From a virus, in the IMG/VR virus record IMGVR_UViG_3300046777_002115, positions 1-27,318 of that record: 27,318 bases of DNA. One strand, written 5' to 3'. The notes below the pieces were generated by a model. It ran no database searches, had not been told where the DNA came from, and was given only the letters and a program-made list of their open reading frames with translations. Shown here piece by piece: positions 6,193 through 14,201 of the stretch. The position numbers and the translations under genes are program-made. How positions within the stretch are numbered: position 1 is the first letter of the stretch; each line of letters begins with the position of its first letter.

Positions 6193-7164
6193 TTAGTTAG
6201 GCGATCCTGTTCCATTCCATACTCCGATCTGATTCAAGAAAGGTACTTGAACACCAGCTCTGAATTTAGAACGTAAATATAGAACATCATCATCTTGAGA
6301 ATACCACAACTCAAAGTTGTCAAAGTCAGAACGTAAATCAGTACCGAATACAAACTCAGATGCACGACCTGTGTATATGTTATCCAATCCATTCAATCCA
6401 TTAACTTTTACAACTCTCATGTTTGTTCCTGGTACAATTACTTCATCCATTGTTGCAATTGCAGCTGGAGAGTAATGGAAGAAATTCTGATCAACTAAGT
6501 CCTTGATCAAGAAATTAAAGTTCTCACGCCCTGTGAAACATACGAAATCAGCTGATTCAGCAATGTTTGCCGGTGTGTTCTCAAAAGACTCATAAAAAAC
6601 ATCATAAGCATTTGATGCTGAGATTGATGCTGTTGATGATGTATTCAAGTTCACACAACCATTTCCAGTTGTTAAGAATTGACGGAATCCATTCATCCAT
6701 TGCAAGTTGCCTGTTCCTGTTGCTTTGTTACCTTTCCAGATTAAAGAATCCAATTCTCTTGAATGTAACTTCAAAAGGTAGTCAATTATCTGTTGCTCGA
6801 ATGGCAAGTTTTTGTCCTCTGCCATTGCACCTGGTCTAAGGCCTAATTGTGTCCAGAATCCAGCAAGATCCTTGTTACAGAAAGACTTCATAAATCCAAG
6901 AGTCTCAACAGCAATTGCTCGATCAGTGAATACTGTATCTCCAGATGGAGTCATTGAACAATCACCAGCTTGGTATACAATTGAGTCATCAAGTAACTTG
7001 ATTTCCTCAGATCCTTTGATACCTTCCTGGATTGTGATATATTGTAATGTTTTTGCCTCTGTTACGGCACGAACAGTCAACTGCTCTCTTTGCTCATCTA
7101 CATAAGCCGCTAAGCCTGACACATCATAGTCAAACTTGTCTTTGATCATTTTTTTTAGTGACAT
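6193..7164 (-). CDS. Major capsid protein
   Basis: A 323-aa protein in the order protease, scaffold, capsid. It begins with a charged amphipathic helix (MSLKKMIKDKFDYDVSGL) and a helical segment (AAYVDEQREQL), followed by the mixed alpha/beta body typical of Bacteroidetes-phage HK97-fold capsid proteins (GLRPGAMAEDKNLPFEQQI, LDSLIWKGN, WMNGFRQFL, VPGTNMRVVKVNG). The C-terminal AGVQVPFLNQIGVW is a typical final-strand segment. By hand count it holds about 15 CpG in 960 bp, with CGT Arg codons, in contrast to the CpG-poor neighbours. This is consistent with codon adaptation of the most abundant virion protein. Confidence 0.88.
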   Translation of the reverse strand: MSLKKMIKDKFDYDVSGLAAYVDEQREQLTVRAVTEAKTLQYITIQEGIKGSEEIKLLDDSIVYQAGDCSMTPSGDTVFTDRAIAVETLGFMKSFCNKDLAGFWTQLGLRPGAMAEDKNLPFEQQIIDYLLKLHSRELDSLIWKGNKATGTGNLQWMNGFRQFLTTGNGCVNLNTSSTASISASNAYDVFYESFENTPANIAESADFVCFTGRENFNFLIKDLVDQNFFHYSPAAIATMDEVIVPGTNMRVVKVNGLNGLDNIYTGRASEFVFGTDLRSDFDNFELWYSQDDDVLYLRSKFRAGVQVPFLNQIGVWNGTGSPN

Positions 7165-7172
7165 TTTTTTAC

Positions 7173-7775
7173 TTATTTATTTTTTAATAGAAATGCTTGT
7201 CTGGTTGTCAAGTTACCAACTTTTGAGAATTTCTCGTTCTCTCTTGTTTCAACTGATGGCTGTGCTTTGAAAGTCTCGAATTCACTTTTCAATAAGCTCA
7301 ACTCATTCACAAGTTGTGCGTTGCTTTCTGCAATGACCTTTGTCATTTCTGCCAAGCCTTCGACAGCTTGAGAGAATGATTGTAATCTTGCATTAATGAT
7401 GTTCTCAACATCATCAGCACTCATTGATTGAGCAACTGGCTCAGTCTCTGGAGTATCAACTTGCTCATCACCTGGATCAGCTGCGGATTGAGCTTCCTCT
7501 CTTGTGTCAATGATCTCTGTGATCATGCCCTCTGCATCAACCACAATTGAAACTCCTTCCATTTCACCAGACAAGGCATGTGTACCCTCTGGAGCTGGAA
7601 TCATCTCACCATCAGCAACAACAAAAACAGGCATCCCAACCTCAAGAGCTTCATACTCAATGACAGTCACACCATCAACCAAAGTTGCTTGCTCAAAATT
7701 TGAGGCCTCTTTTTTGTGGAATGCTCCCTTTATTTCGGATAGCAAGTCCATTACCTTCTTGAAATTTTGATTCAT
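7173..7775 (-). CDS. Scaffold-like protein
   Basis: A 200-aa, acidic protein directly between the prohead protease and major capsid genes, the usual place for a scaffold. Residues about 25-95 form a beta-like domain (TLVDGVTVIEYEALEVG, PVFVVADGEMIP, GVSIVVDAEGMI). An acidic Pro/Glu linker follows (DPGDEQVDTPETEPV). Residues about 118-170 are a predicted coiled coil (ENIINARLQSFSQAVEGL, LVNELSLLKSEFETFKA). The C-terminus is basic (TTRQAFLLKNK), as needed for electrostatic docking on capsid subunits. Scaffolds diverge quickly, so identification rests on context and architecture. Confidence 0.72.
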   Translation of the reverse strand: MNQNFKKVMDLLSEIKGAFHKKEASNFEQATLVDGVTVIEYEALEVGMPVFVVADGEMIPAPEGTHALSGEMEGVSIVVDAEGMITEIIDTREEAQSAADPGDEQVDTPETEPVAQSMSADDVENIINARLQSFSQAVEGLAEMTKVIAESNAQLVNELSLLKSEFETFKAQPSVETRENEKFSKVGNLTTRQAFLLKNK

Positions 7776-7797
7776 TTTATTGTTTATTTATTATGTG

Positions 7798-8703
7798 TTA
7801 TTGTTCTAAAATGCCAGCTTGCTTCAATTTAGACTCTGCCCATCTCTTGCCAGCAAGCCCTCCCCATAATAGATAGGAGATGGTCCCACAAGCATTTGAA
7901 TCCTCTGGATTATAATACTCCTCTGCTCTTGAGAGATAGGAATACATGCGTCTAATTGTTGACAGGCTGAGATTTTTTCTCTGTGACAACTGCCTGGCTC
8001 TGATCTTTCCTGTCTGAGTTGCACACTTGTTACCATTCTTTTCATTCAGCTCAATCCCTCTCCTTGCATTGTTCACAACAGCATCTGGATAGTCATTGAA
8101 AAAAATGATATATTCACTCACCTTCTTGAGCTCTGTGTACAATTGGCCCATGAACTCCTCCTCCATTGTTGTGCCTGTCTCAATTAAGTTGAATACACCC
8201 TCAATGGAGAATCCTTTGAACACTCCATTCTTGGCAGCCTCATAAACCTCCTTATCAGTTACTTTGTAGCTCACCAACCAAGAGCCATTGGTTGCATCCT
8301 TGAATCTCTCTGGAGCTGTGAATCCTTTCTCATTGTCGATCACATAACTCATGACCATATAGATTCCCTCAACAACTCTTGTCTCATCATGCTCAAGATT
8401 CACATTGTTGAAATTGTTTCTCCTGGCATAATCAAAAACAATGTCTTTGATGGCCTTTGGTGTGAACACAACATAATACTCCTCATTTGTATCATCCTCT
8501 CTCCGATATATTGGAGTATCAGCTGAGATGGCAATTCCTGTGATGATCTGCTCATCATCATTGAATTGATATTTCTTTTGCTTTGAGAATGTGTCAAAAA
8601 GTTTCTCATGTGCTGGATGCACAACCAATGAATTGAATGACACTGTTGTATCTGTATCCTGGAGATCAATCATGATCTCATAAACTGGCAATTCTCTCAT
8701 CAT
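7798..8703 (-). CDS. Prohead maturation protease, XkdF-like
   Basis: A 301-aa protein. The first ~180 residues match XkdF-type phage serine proteases: FNSLVVHPAHEK near 23-34, VVFTPKAIKDI, then VNLEHDE (catalytic-type His105) and NGVFKGFSIEG (nucleophile-type Ser167). Residues about 210-295 form a second module (NNARRGIELNEKNG, KIRARQLSQRKNLS, SNACGTISYLLWGG, RWAESK) often fused to phage head proteases, with conserved Cys and Trp. It would cleave scaffold and capsid N-termini in the prohead. It precedes the scaffold and capsid genes. The start is ATG at 8703 or the adjacent ATG at 8700. Only 8 bp separate it from the divergent plus-strand gene. Confidence 0.82.
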   Translation of the reverse strand: MMRELPVYEIMIDLQDTDTTVSFNSLVVHPAHEKLFDTFSKQKKYQFNDDEQIITGIAISADTPIYRREDDTNEEYYVVFTPKAIKDIVFDYARRNNFNNVNLEHDETRVVEGIYMVMSYVIDNEKGFTAPERFKDATNGSWLVSYKVTDKEVYEAAKNGVFKGFSIEGVFNLIETGTTMEEEFMGQLYTELKKVSEYIIFFNDYPDAVVNNARRGIELNEKNGNKCATQTGKIRARQLSQRKNLSLSTIRRMYSYLSRAEEYYNPEDSNACGTISYLLWGGLAGKRWAESKLKQAGILEQ

Positions 8704-8711
8704 ATTATATT

Positions 8712-9380
8712 ATGTATCTTTGTTCAATGGTATTTGTGTATCCATATAAGAGGAGCCCTGATCACTTTGATATCATGCAATCAATTGCCTGGATCAACAG
8801 AGTATATCCAAACGCAACCATTTACACCATTGGTGATGCTGTTCCTGGAGCTCTGAATATACCATGCACTCAATACAACAACATCAGAGGGATTGATGTG
8901 ACCAACAGGATATTGACTTTTTCCAGGACCATTGGAGGAGATTTCATTTATATGAATGATGATTTCTATATCTCAGAGAAATGGAGTCCTGATGTGGTAT
9001 ATTTCAAAGGAATACTTGAGATCAATCCTAATCATCCAGCACATTATCAAGAGGCTGCAAGGAATACAGCTGAATTCTTGATGCACAACAAATTCCCTCT
9101 CAACAATTATGAATGTCATCAGCCTGTCAAGATGAACTCTGCCAAGTTGCTCAAGCTATTTGATCAGATCAATTGGCAAGATGGCAACCATTTTATAAAG
9201 AGCATATATCTCAATGTCTACAAATGCAATGCACAACCAGGTGAGAATGTAAAGTTGCACAGGCCAGATGTGACAAAAGCATCCGAATTCCTGAGAATGT
9301 ATGGATGCTTCAGCACTGGAGAGGCCTTTCTTTCAAAGGCTGGAGTTGATTTCTTAAAAAGAGGTCTTAGCCTCTTGTAA
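8712..9380 (+). CDS. Stealth-like sugar-phosphate transferase homologue, the only plus-strand gene
   Basis: A 222-aa protein. GGDFIYMNDDFYI at about 75-87 matches the Asp-rich active-site block of Stealth-type capsule polysaccharide phosphotransferases, and YECHQPVKM (133-141, His135) resembles their following conserved His/Pro block. The opening FVYPYKRSPDHFDI and YTIGD (about 38-42) fit a Rossmann-like glycosyltransferase fold. It would act in the host cytoplasm on surface polysaccharide or on a sugar attached to a virion component. It lies opposite to all neighbours: it overlaps the tape measure end by 27 bp tail to tail and starts 8 bp from the protease. The second ATG at 8730 is a good alternative start, since a promoter-like TATCTTTG lies between the two. 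Confidence 0.78.
   Translation: MYLCSMVFVYPYKRSPDHFDIMQSIAWINRVYPNATIYTIGDAVPGALNIPCTQYNNIRGIDVTNRILTFSRTIGGDFIYMNDDFYISEKWSPDVVYFKGILEINPNHPAHYQEAARNTAEFLMHNKFPLNNYECHQPVKMNSAKLLKLFDQINWQDGNHFIKSIYLNVYKCNAQPGENVKLHRPDVTKASEFLRMYGCFSTGEAFLSKAGVDFLKRGLSLL
8714..8721 (+). promoter_or_regulatory. Candidate -7 box for the plus-strand gene
   Basis: TATCTTTG matches the Bacteroidetes -7 consensus exactly and lies 8 bp before the second in-frame ATG (8730) of the plus-strand gene. No TTG or TTTG is found at the expected -33 distance, so this is a partial match. If used, it would give a leaderless or near-leaderless mRNA from 8730. Confidence 0.33.
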
Positions 9381-11960
9381 TTTTACTTTGTTCTGTGTGC
9401 CTGTAATATCTGATTCAAGCACAACAACCTGAGAGAGATTCACACCAGGTTGAGCTCCTTGTCCTAATGTTGTCAGATCTGTTGTTTGAGCATTGGTATT
9501 GGCTGTGAATGATGATGCACTGGCTCCTGTCAAGCCTCCTCCTGTTGCTCCAGCCCCAAGTTGAGGAGGAGATGGAGGGCCAGATGCTTGATATTGTTGG
9601 TTGGCAATTGCCAATGCTTGTGTGATTCCAATCAAGGATGCTGATGCAATGGCAGCAATACCAGCTGGTGATGGAGGAGGCCCAAACTGAGCAATCCCTT
9701 TCACAATGGCTGATGCTGTATCAATACCCACCTGTGCCAATCTGAGAGCCTTCTCTCTGTTGAATTGTGCCTTCTTAATTTTCTCCTCTTGCTCATATGC
9801 CTTGAGCTGAACATTGTACTTTTGCTCTGCAAATTTCTGCTCAATGGCTGTTCTCTGATCAGCTGTCAATCCTTCTTGATTGAGCTGAGCCTGGAGATTA
9901 GCATCAAGATTGGCAAGATCCTCATCTCTGTTCTTTTGCAATGAATTGAGTCTTGCTTGATCAATTTCATTGACAAGATCATTCACTTGCTTGAGTCCAT
10001 CCAATCCTTTCTGAGCTCCTTCAATTACACTTGTGATTCCTTTGAGCTGTTCCTCTCTTGCTTTCCTCTCTTGCTCCTTGATATATTCATTTTTCTTGTC
10101 AGTGATTTCTTTCTCCTTATCAGCAATATCATTGGCAAGTTTTATCCTTGCAATATGGGCCTCACCTTCTGTGATGATGCCAGCTTTCAAAGCCTCCTCA
10201 ACATCTTTGAGTTGTTCTTGATTACTTTCAACAGCTTGCAATCTCTCATTCTCAAATTCATCAGCAATCAAAAGATTAAATTTCTTTCTCAATTCAATCT
10301 TTTTAGCTTCTTGCTCTGCCTGTTTTGCAAGCTCCTCCGCTGCAAATTTATCTCTTATCTTTTGTTGCTCTTGCAAGAGAGATGTCTCAGCAACAGTGAC
10401 AATTGCTTTCTCTTGAGCTGTCAATTTATCCAAAGCATTTGTTCTCAGCTTGGCAAGATCATCCTCATATTTTTTACGGGAAATTTTACCATTCTCAAAT
10501 TGCTTATTCAAGGCCTCTGTCTCATCTTTTATCCTCTCATCAAGGAAATCTCTCTTAAACTTTTCAAAGTTCTGTTGAGCTTGTTTCAATTCCTTCTCTT
10601 GACCATCAGCTGAGACTTGTAATACCAAAGCATTGTATTGGTCCTGGAGCTTAATCTGATCCTCGAATCTTGCTCTCAAGATATCAATCAATTCCTTTCT
10701 CTGTTGTTTAGCTTTATCAGCTCTTTCCTTGGCAAGTTTTGCCGCTTGTTCATTTGATTTCCTTTCCTCCTCAAGAGCCTTGTCTCTGTTTGCTTTGGCA
10801 TCATCCTGAGCTTGTTTCTGTATCTGTACATTCAACAAATTCAATTGATGCACAGTCTCATTCTGTTGTTTTTGTAGCTCAACATGCTTGTCATATGCTG
10901 CCTTGGTCTCATCATTTATATCTCCCCAATCATCTCTATATAATTTTTCATAAATTCTGTATTCATTATTTGCTGCATCTGCAAGCTCTTTTGCTTTTTT
11001 CTCCAATCCTTGTCTTTGAATCTCCAGGATCTGTGCTTGACTTTTGCCTTGCAATTCTGCTCTTGCTTGAGCCAGCTCTGATTCTCTTTCAATTCCAAGA
11101 ATTGATGCATCCAATGCTGCTTGTCTTGCCTCTGCCGCTGCCTTCAATTCCTTCTCTGATGAGATCCAATCTCCTAACTTTGACAATAAAGTACCAACAA
11201 CAACAACAAGAGCTCCAATTCCTGTTGCTATAATTGCTCCTTTAAGCAATTTAAAACCAATAGATGTCTGATTAATAGCTCCTCCAAATAACTTTGTCAC
11301 AGCTGTTGCTGCAATTGTTGAGGCGTTGTTAGCTTTCTGAAATACTGAATTCTGGAGAATACTCTTGCCAAGTCCTTTCTCTTGCAAGTTCCTCAATTGT
11401 AGCATTAAAATTGAATCCTTTTGCAATTTGTTTGCAATAGTCTGAACAGCATTAACCAATCCTTGAGCTGCCTGGAGCCTCACCATTGTTTCTGTCAAGG
11501 CTGTTGATTCCACACCTGTCAAGGCAATGGCTGATTGCACTCCCTGGAATGCAGCTGCTCCTGTCTCAATTCCAGCAAGAGCTGTGTCCAGCTTCACTGT
11601 ATCTGATGCAAGGGCCGTTGTTGCTGCTCTCAGATCACCAATGGTGTCCTTTAGCTCACCAGCATTCTGAATGGCTTGTTGACCAACAGGTGATGTCTGA
11701 CCAGCTTGTGCTGCCAAGGTTTGATATTCCTTCATCAACTTTGTCATGTCTCGCATGCTCAAGCCACCAGCCTCAAGTCTCTCATTGAGCTCCTGGAGCT
11801 TGGCCTCGAATTGGTCCATTCCTCCCTGTTGAGAGGCTGTTGTCTGAGTCTCTTTGAGATCTTTGTTCAAAGACTGAACAGCCTGGTCAAAGTTCTGAAC
11901 ATCTTGAACAGAGTTACCTGTATCAACTTTTAACGTGAATACTGCTTGCTTATCTGCCAT
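9354..11960 (-). CDS. Tail tape measure protein
   Basis: An 868-aa protein, the longest in the window. N-terminal residues (VFTLKVDTGNSVQDVQNFDQ) are typical of tape measures. A hydrophobic segment near residues 235-260 (GAIIATGIGALVVVVGTLL) is a likely membrane-inserting part. The middle 280-700 is a long Lys/Glu/Gln/Ala coiled coil (for example KERADKAKQQRKELIDILRA). A second Ala/Ile-rich hydrophobic part lies near 750-790, followed by a Gly/Pro/Ser-rich stretch. At about 1.5 angstrom per residue the tail would be about 130 nm, implying a siphovirus. Its start shares one base with the preceding stop (TAATG). Its last 27 bp overlap the opposite-strand gene. Confidence 0.9.
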   Translation of the reverse strand: MADKQAVFTLKVDTGNSVQDVQNFDQAVQSLNKDLKETQTTASQQGGMDQFEAKLQELNERLEAGGLSMRDMTKLMKEYQTLAAQAGQTSPVGQQAIQNAGELKDTIGDLRAATTALASDTVKLDTALAGIETGAAAFQGVQSAIALTGVESTALTETMVRLQAAQGLVNAVQTIANKLQKDSILMLQLRNLQEKGLGKSILQNSVFQKANNASTIAATAVTKLFGGAINQTSIGFKLLKGAIIATGIGALVVVVGTLLSKLGDWISSEKELKAAAEARQAALDASILGIERESELAQARAELQGKSQAQILEIQRQGLEKKAKELADAANNEYRIYEKLYRDDWGDINDETKAAYDKHVELQKQQNETVHQLNLLNVQIQKQAQDDAKANRDKALEEERKSNEQAAKLAKERADKAKQQRKELIDILRARFEDQIKLQDQYNALVLQVSADGQEKELKQAQQNFEKFKRDFLDERIKDETEALNKQFENGKISRKKYEDDLAKLRTNALDKLTAQEKAIVTVAETSLLQEQQKIRDKFAAEELAKQAEQEAKKIELRKKFNLLIADEFENERLQAVESNQEQLKDVEEALKAGIITEGEAHIARIKLANDIADKEKEITDKKNEYIKEQERKAREEQLKGITSVIEGAQKGLDGLKQVNDLVNEIDQARLNSLQKNRDEDLANLDANLQAQLNQEGLTADQRTAIEQKFAEQKYNVQLKAYEQEEKIKKAQFNREKALRLAQVGIDTASAIVKGIAQFGPPPSPAGIAAIASASLIGITQALAIANQQYQASGPPSPPQLGAGATGGGLTGASASSFTANTNAQTTDLTTLGQGAQPGVNLSQVVVLESDITGTQNKVKLQEAKTSF

Positions 11961-12271
11961 TAAGCCATATCAATTATTACTTCATATCCTTGTTGCTCAT
12001 AAGCTATCTTAGCATATTTGTGAGCTGTCTCCAAAGATTGTACTTCACCTTCTTCAAGATTAGCTTGATAGCTTCCAATAGGAACATCAGTGTAAAGCAT
12101 TTTACCTTCTTCAAATGTTGCTATGTTAGCAAATGTTGCTACTTCACCTTGAATTGTAGTTCCTGTGAAATCACCTACAAAACGGATTCTACCATAAACG
12201 CTTGGTAATTCAATGCCAGTCCCTGAGATTGTAATCTTTTTTTCTTTTGTTGCTTTAATTAAAATTGCCAT
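11960..12271 (-). CDS. Small tail-module protein directly before the tape measure
   Basis: A 103-aa product: a basic beta-like N-terminus (ILIKATKEKKITISGTG), an aromatic/Gly core (VYGRIRFVGDFTG) and a helical C-terminus (ETAHKYAKIAYEQQGYEVII). The position next to the tape measure is where tail assembly chaperones usually lie, but the strand-rich N-terminus also fits a small virion protein. It has CpG-containing codons (CGT Arg, AGC-GTT), like the capsid gene, suggesting strong expression. No second-frame extension or slippery sequence was seen. A possible weak promoter-like TATCTTTA lies upstream. Function unassigned. Confidence 0.68.
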   Translation of the reverse strand: MAILIKATKEKKITISGTGIELPSVYGRIRFVGDFTGTTIQGEVATFANIATFEEGKMLYTDVPIGSYQANLEEGEVQSLETAHKYAKIAYEQQGYEVIIDMA

Positions 12272-12298
12272 AATATTATTTTTTGTAAAGATAATAAT

Positions 12299-13810
12299 TT
12301 ACGCTACTGCTATTGTTGTAATTGTTCCTGAGCCACCTCTGAATTTCAACGCTCCAGCTTCTACATATAAAACACCAGCGTTTGATATTGTTGCTGTTGG
12401 TGCTGTTCCGTTATGAATTGTTAAACAGTTTGTTGCTGCTGCTTCAAAGTGAGTGCCTGATGTTAATGCACTATTTGATTTTAAAACTACATTCGTGTTT
12501 TTGTTAAAAAAGAAAGATTGTAAATCACTTCTAAAATGGAATTGTGCAGCATCATCTACTATTGAAGGAGCAATTGTTCCAGTATTCCCAGATGAGCCTA
12601 ACATAATAGTTCCATTATGTGAACTTCTTAATCTCATTCCTATTGCAGTAATATGAGATTTATTAGTTCCAACTCCTTGGTCAACTGAATATCCTATTTG
12701 TGTATTTGATGACCCTGTTGCATTTTGAGTTCCAGAAAGACTTCCAATACACGTGTTTGTTCCGCCAGTTGTGACTGAATAATTAGATTGATAACCAATT
12801 GATATATTATCGGATGAACTTGATTGAGTAAATCCAGACTCATTTCCAATAGCAATATTTTGGCTCCCTGATGTAACTCTATATAAAGAATTATTGCCAA
12901 TACCAATATTATATTGTCCTGTTGCATTTGTTCCTGAACTTGCCACATCTGCTCCTATATAAACATTTCTTCTTTCAGTAGAGTCTTGATTTTTTCCAGC
13001 ATTAAAACCAATAGAGCAACCAAAAGCAGAACCTTTTGCATCATTACCAATTGCTATTCCAATATACCCTGAATTTCTTTTAATAGATGCATTTAATCCT
13101 AATATAACTCCGCCATCTCCATCAACTTCTACTATGTTTTGTGTATCCGCACTATTCCTAACTCTAAATGCTATGTCAGTTGATAATGCACCTTGGGCTC
13201 TTACGTCTAATCTTACTGATGTTGAAGGTGTTGCTCCTACTCCTAATCTTTTATTTGTATTATCCCAAAATAAAGTTGAATCTTGTTGCAATACATTACC
13301 GCTACCTTCAAACAATATACGCCCAACTGTACCGCTTGTTATTGCCGTAGTGCCTACTGTTAAGCCACCTCCAGCTGTTGCCCAACTTAATGAGCCTGTT
13401 CCATTTGTTGATAGCACTTGACCGCTTGTCCCATCTGCTGTTGGTAGTGTATAGGTAGTGTTGGCTGCTAATGTTGTTGATGCTTTCAATGCAACATAAT
13501 TAGTGCCATTGTCACTATCCTCCATGAATCTGAGCTCTGTTGGTTGTGTTGAGTTACCTCCAATCAAAACTGCTCCAGTGCCATTTGGCTCAATTATAAT
13601 ATTTGCATTTAATGCTGATGTTATCTTATTTCCATTGACATCTAAATTACCTCCTAATTGTGGAGTGATATCTAAACTCAATTCATTAATCTCTGATCCT
13701 GTTACTTTTCTTGATATATAAGATCCTCCAGATACAACAGATACTTCAATTAGATCTGTGCTTGCAATTTTTGAGCCCTTTGCTGTTAAATCTGAAATTT
13801 TAACTCCCAT
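12299..13810 (-). CDS. Tail fibre with YadA-head-like repeats
   Basis: A 503-aa protein rich in Gly, Ser, Thr and Asn. Residues about 45-150 resemble a fibre module common in environmental phages (LGGNLDVNGNKI, ALKASTTLAANTTYTLP, GTSGQVLSTNGTGSLSW). Residues about 245-410 contain repeated IGxxxG/AIGN-type units (YIGIAIGNDA, IGIGNNSL, QNIAIGNESG, DNISIGYQSN, NTQIGYSV), spaced irregularly around 14-24 residues, like the left-handed beta-roll of trimeric YadA-type adhesin heads. No S74 chaperone domain is visible at the C-terminus. It likely binds the host surface as a trimer. Its first 11 nt overlap the short gene at 13800-13940. Base composition is more A/T- and CpG-rich than its neighbours, which may mean separate acquisition. 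Confidence 0.85.
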   Translation of the reverse strand: MGVKISDLTAKGSKIASTDLIEVSVVSGGSYISRKVTGSEINELSLDITPQLGGNLDVNGNKITSALNANIIIEPNGTGAVLIGGNSTQPTELRFMEDSDNGTNYVALKASTTLAANTTYTLPTADGTSGQVLSTNGTGSLSWATAGGGLTVGTTAITSGTVGRILFEGSGNVLQQDSTLFWDNTNKRLGVGATPSTSVRLDVRAQGALSTDIAFRVRNSADTQNIVEVDGDGGVILGLNASIKRNSGYIGIAIGNDAKGSAFGCSIGFNAGKNQDSTERRNVYIGADVASSGTNATGQYNIGIGNNSLYRVTSGSQNIAIGNESGFTQSSSSDNISIGYQSNYSVTTGGTNTCIGSLSGTQNATGSSNTQIGYSVDQGVGTNKSHITAIGMRLRSSHNGTIMLGSSGNTGTIAPSIVDDAAQFHFRSDLQSFFFNKNTNVVLKSNSALTSGTHFEAAATNCLTIHNGTAPTATISNAGVLYVEAGALKFRGGSGTITTIAVA

Positions 13811-13940
13811 GTTCTATGTCTCTATTTTGATTATCCTCTGTTATTCTATTTTCATTATTCTCTGTTTTTCTTTGAAAGATATTTGATATATTTATAATCA
13901 ATCCTCTACACATTGAATAAACAGTTTTAAATACAATCAT
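13800..13940 (-). CDS. Overlooked short gene, 46 aa, membrane-segment plus polar tail
   Basis: The ATG at 13940 overlaps the stop of the 87-aa gene as ATGA, and the TAA at 13802-13800 lies within the first 11 nt of the fibre gene. The ORF exactly spans an otherwise unexplained 126-bp gap. The 46-aa product starts MIVFKTVYSMCRGLIIN, a moderately hydrophobic helix, and ends in an Asn/Glu/Arg-rich tail with a loose repeat (ENNENRITEDNQNRD). It may be a small membrane or fibre-assembly protein. No family recognised. The two-sided coupling is the main support. Confidence 0.6.
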   Translation of the reverse strand: MIVFKTVYSMCRGLIINISNIFQRKTENNENRITEDNQNRDIEHGS

Positions 13941-14200
13941 AATATCAATGAAACTTGCCCATAAGTTAATTGAACAGAACTGAATGAATATCCTCCTTTT
14001 GGAGTAATCATAATGCCAGCCTTTACAGCAATTGAATTATCAGCAATATATTGATTCTTAACATCAACACCATTAATTGTAATCTTTGAAAATATGGTGT
14101 CCTCAGCAATAAAAATTGCTTTGCATTTTATTAATATTTCATCAGTATTGTTAATAACAAATGTACCATTATTTCCAGCCATCTTTCCTATTGCAGTCAT
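13937..14200 (-). CDS. Small beta-rich tail-associated protein, unknown
   Basis: An 87-aa product with alternating hydrophobic pattern (GTFVINNTDEILIKCKAIFIAED, FSKITINGVDV, IMITPKGGYSFSSVQLTYGQ), resembling small one-domain beta-sandwich proteins encoded before fibre genes. It follows the 785-aa tail protein by one base and overlaps the 46-aa gene by 4 nt. It may attach the fibre or cap the baseplate. This is an inference from position; no family motif is recognised. Confidence 0.68.
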   Translation of the reverse strand: MTAIGKMAGNNGTFVINNTDEILIKCKAIFIAEDTIFSKITINGVDVKNQYIADNSIAVKAGIMITPKGGYSFSSVQLTYGQVSLIL

Positions 14201-14201
14201 A

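Noticed and set aside
9957-10613. 218-codon plus-strand ORF, very hydrophobic
   Set aside because: It is antisense to the coiled-coil part of the tape measure. Glu/Lys-rich codons on one strand read as Phe/Leu/Ser on the other, which explains both its length and its hydrophobicity.
10739-11233. 164-codon plus-strand ORF
   Set aside because: Antisense to the tape measure, low-complexity Leu/Pro/His content, no domain.
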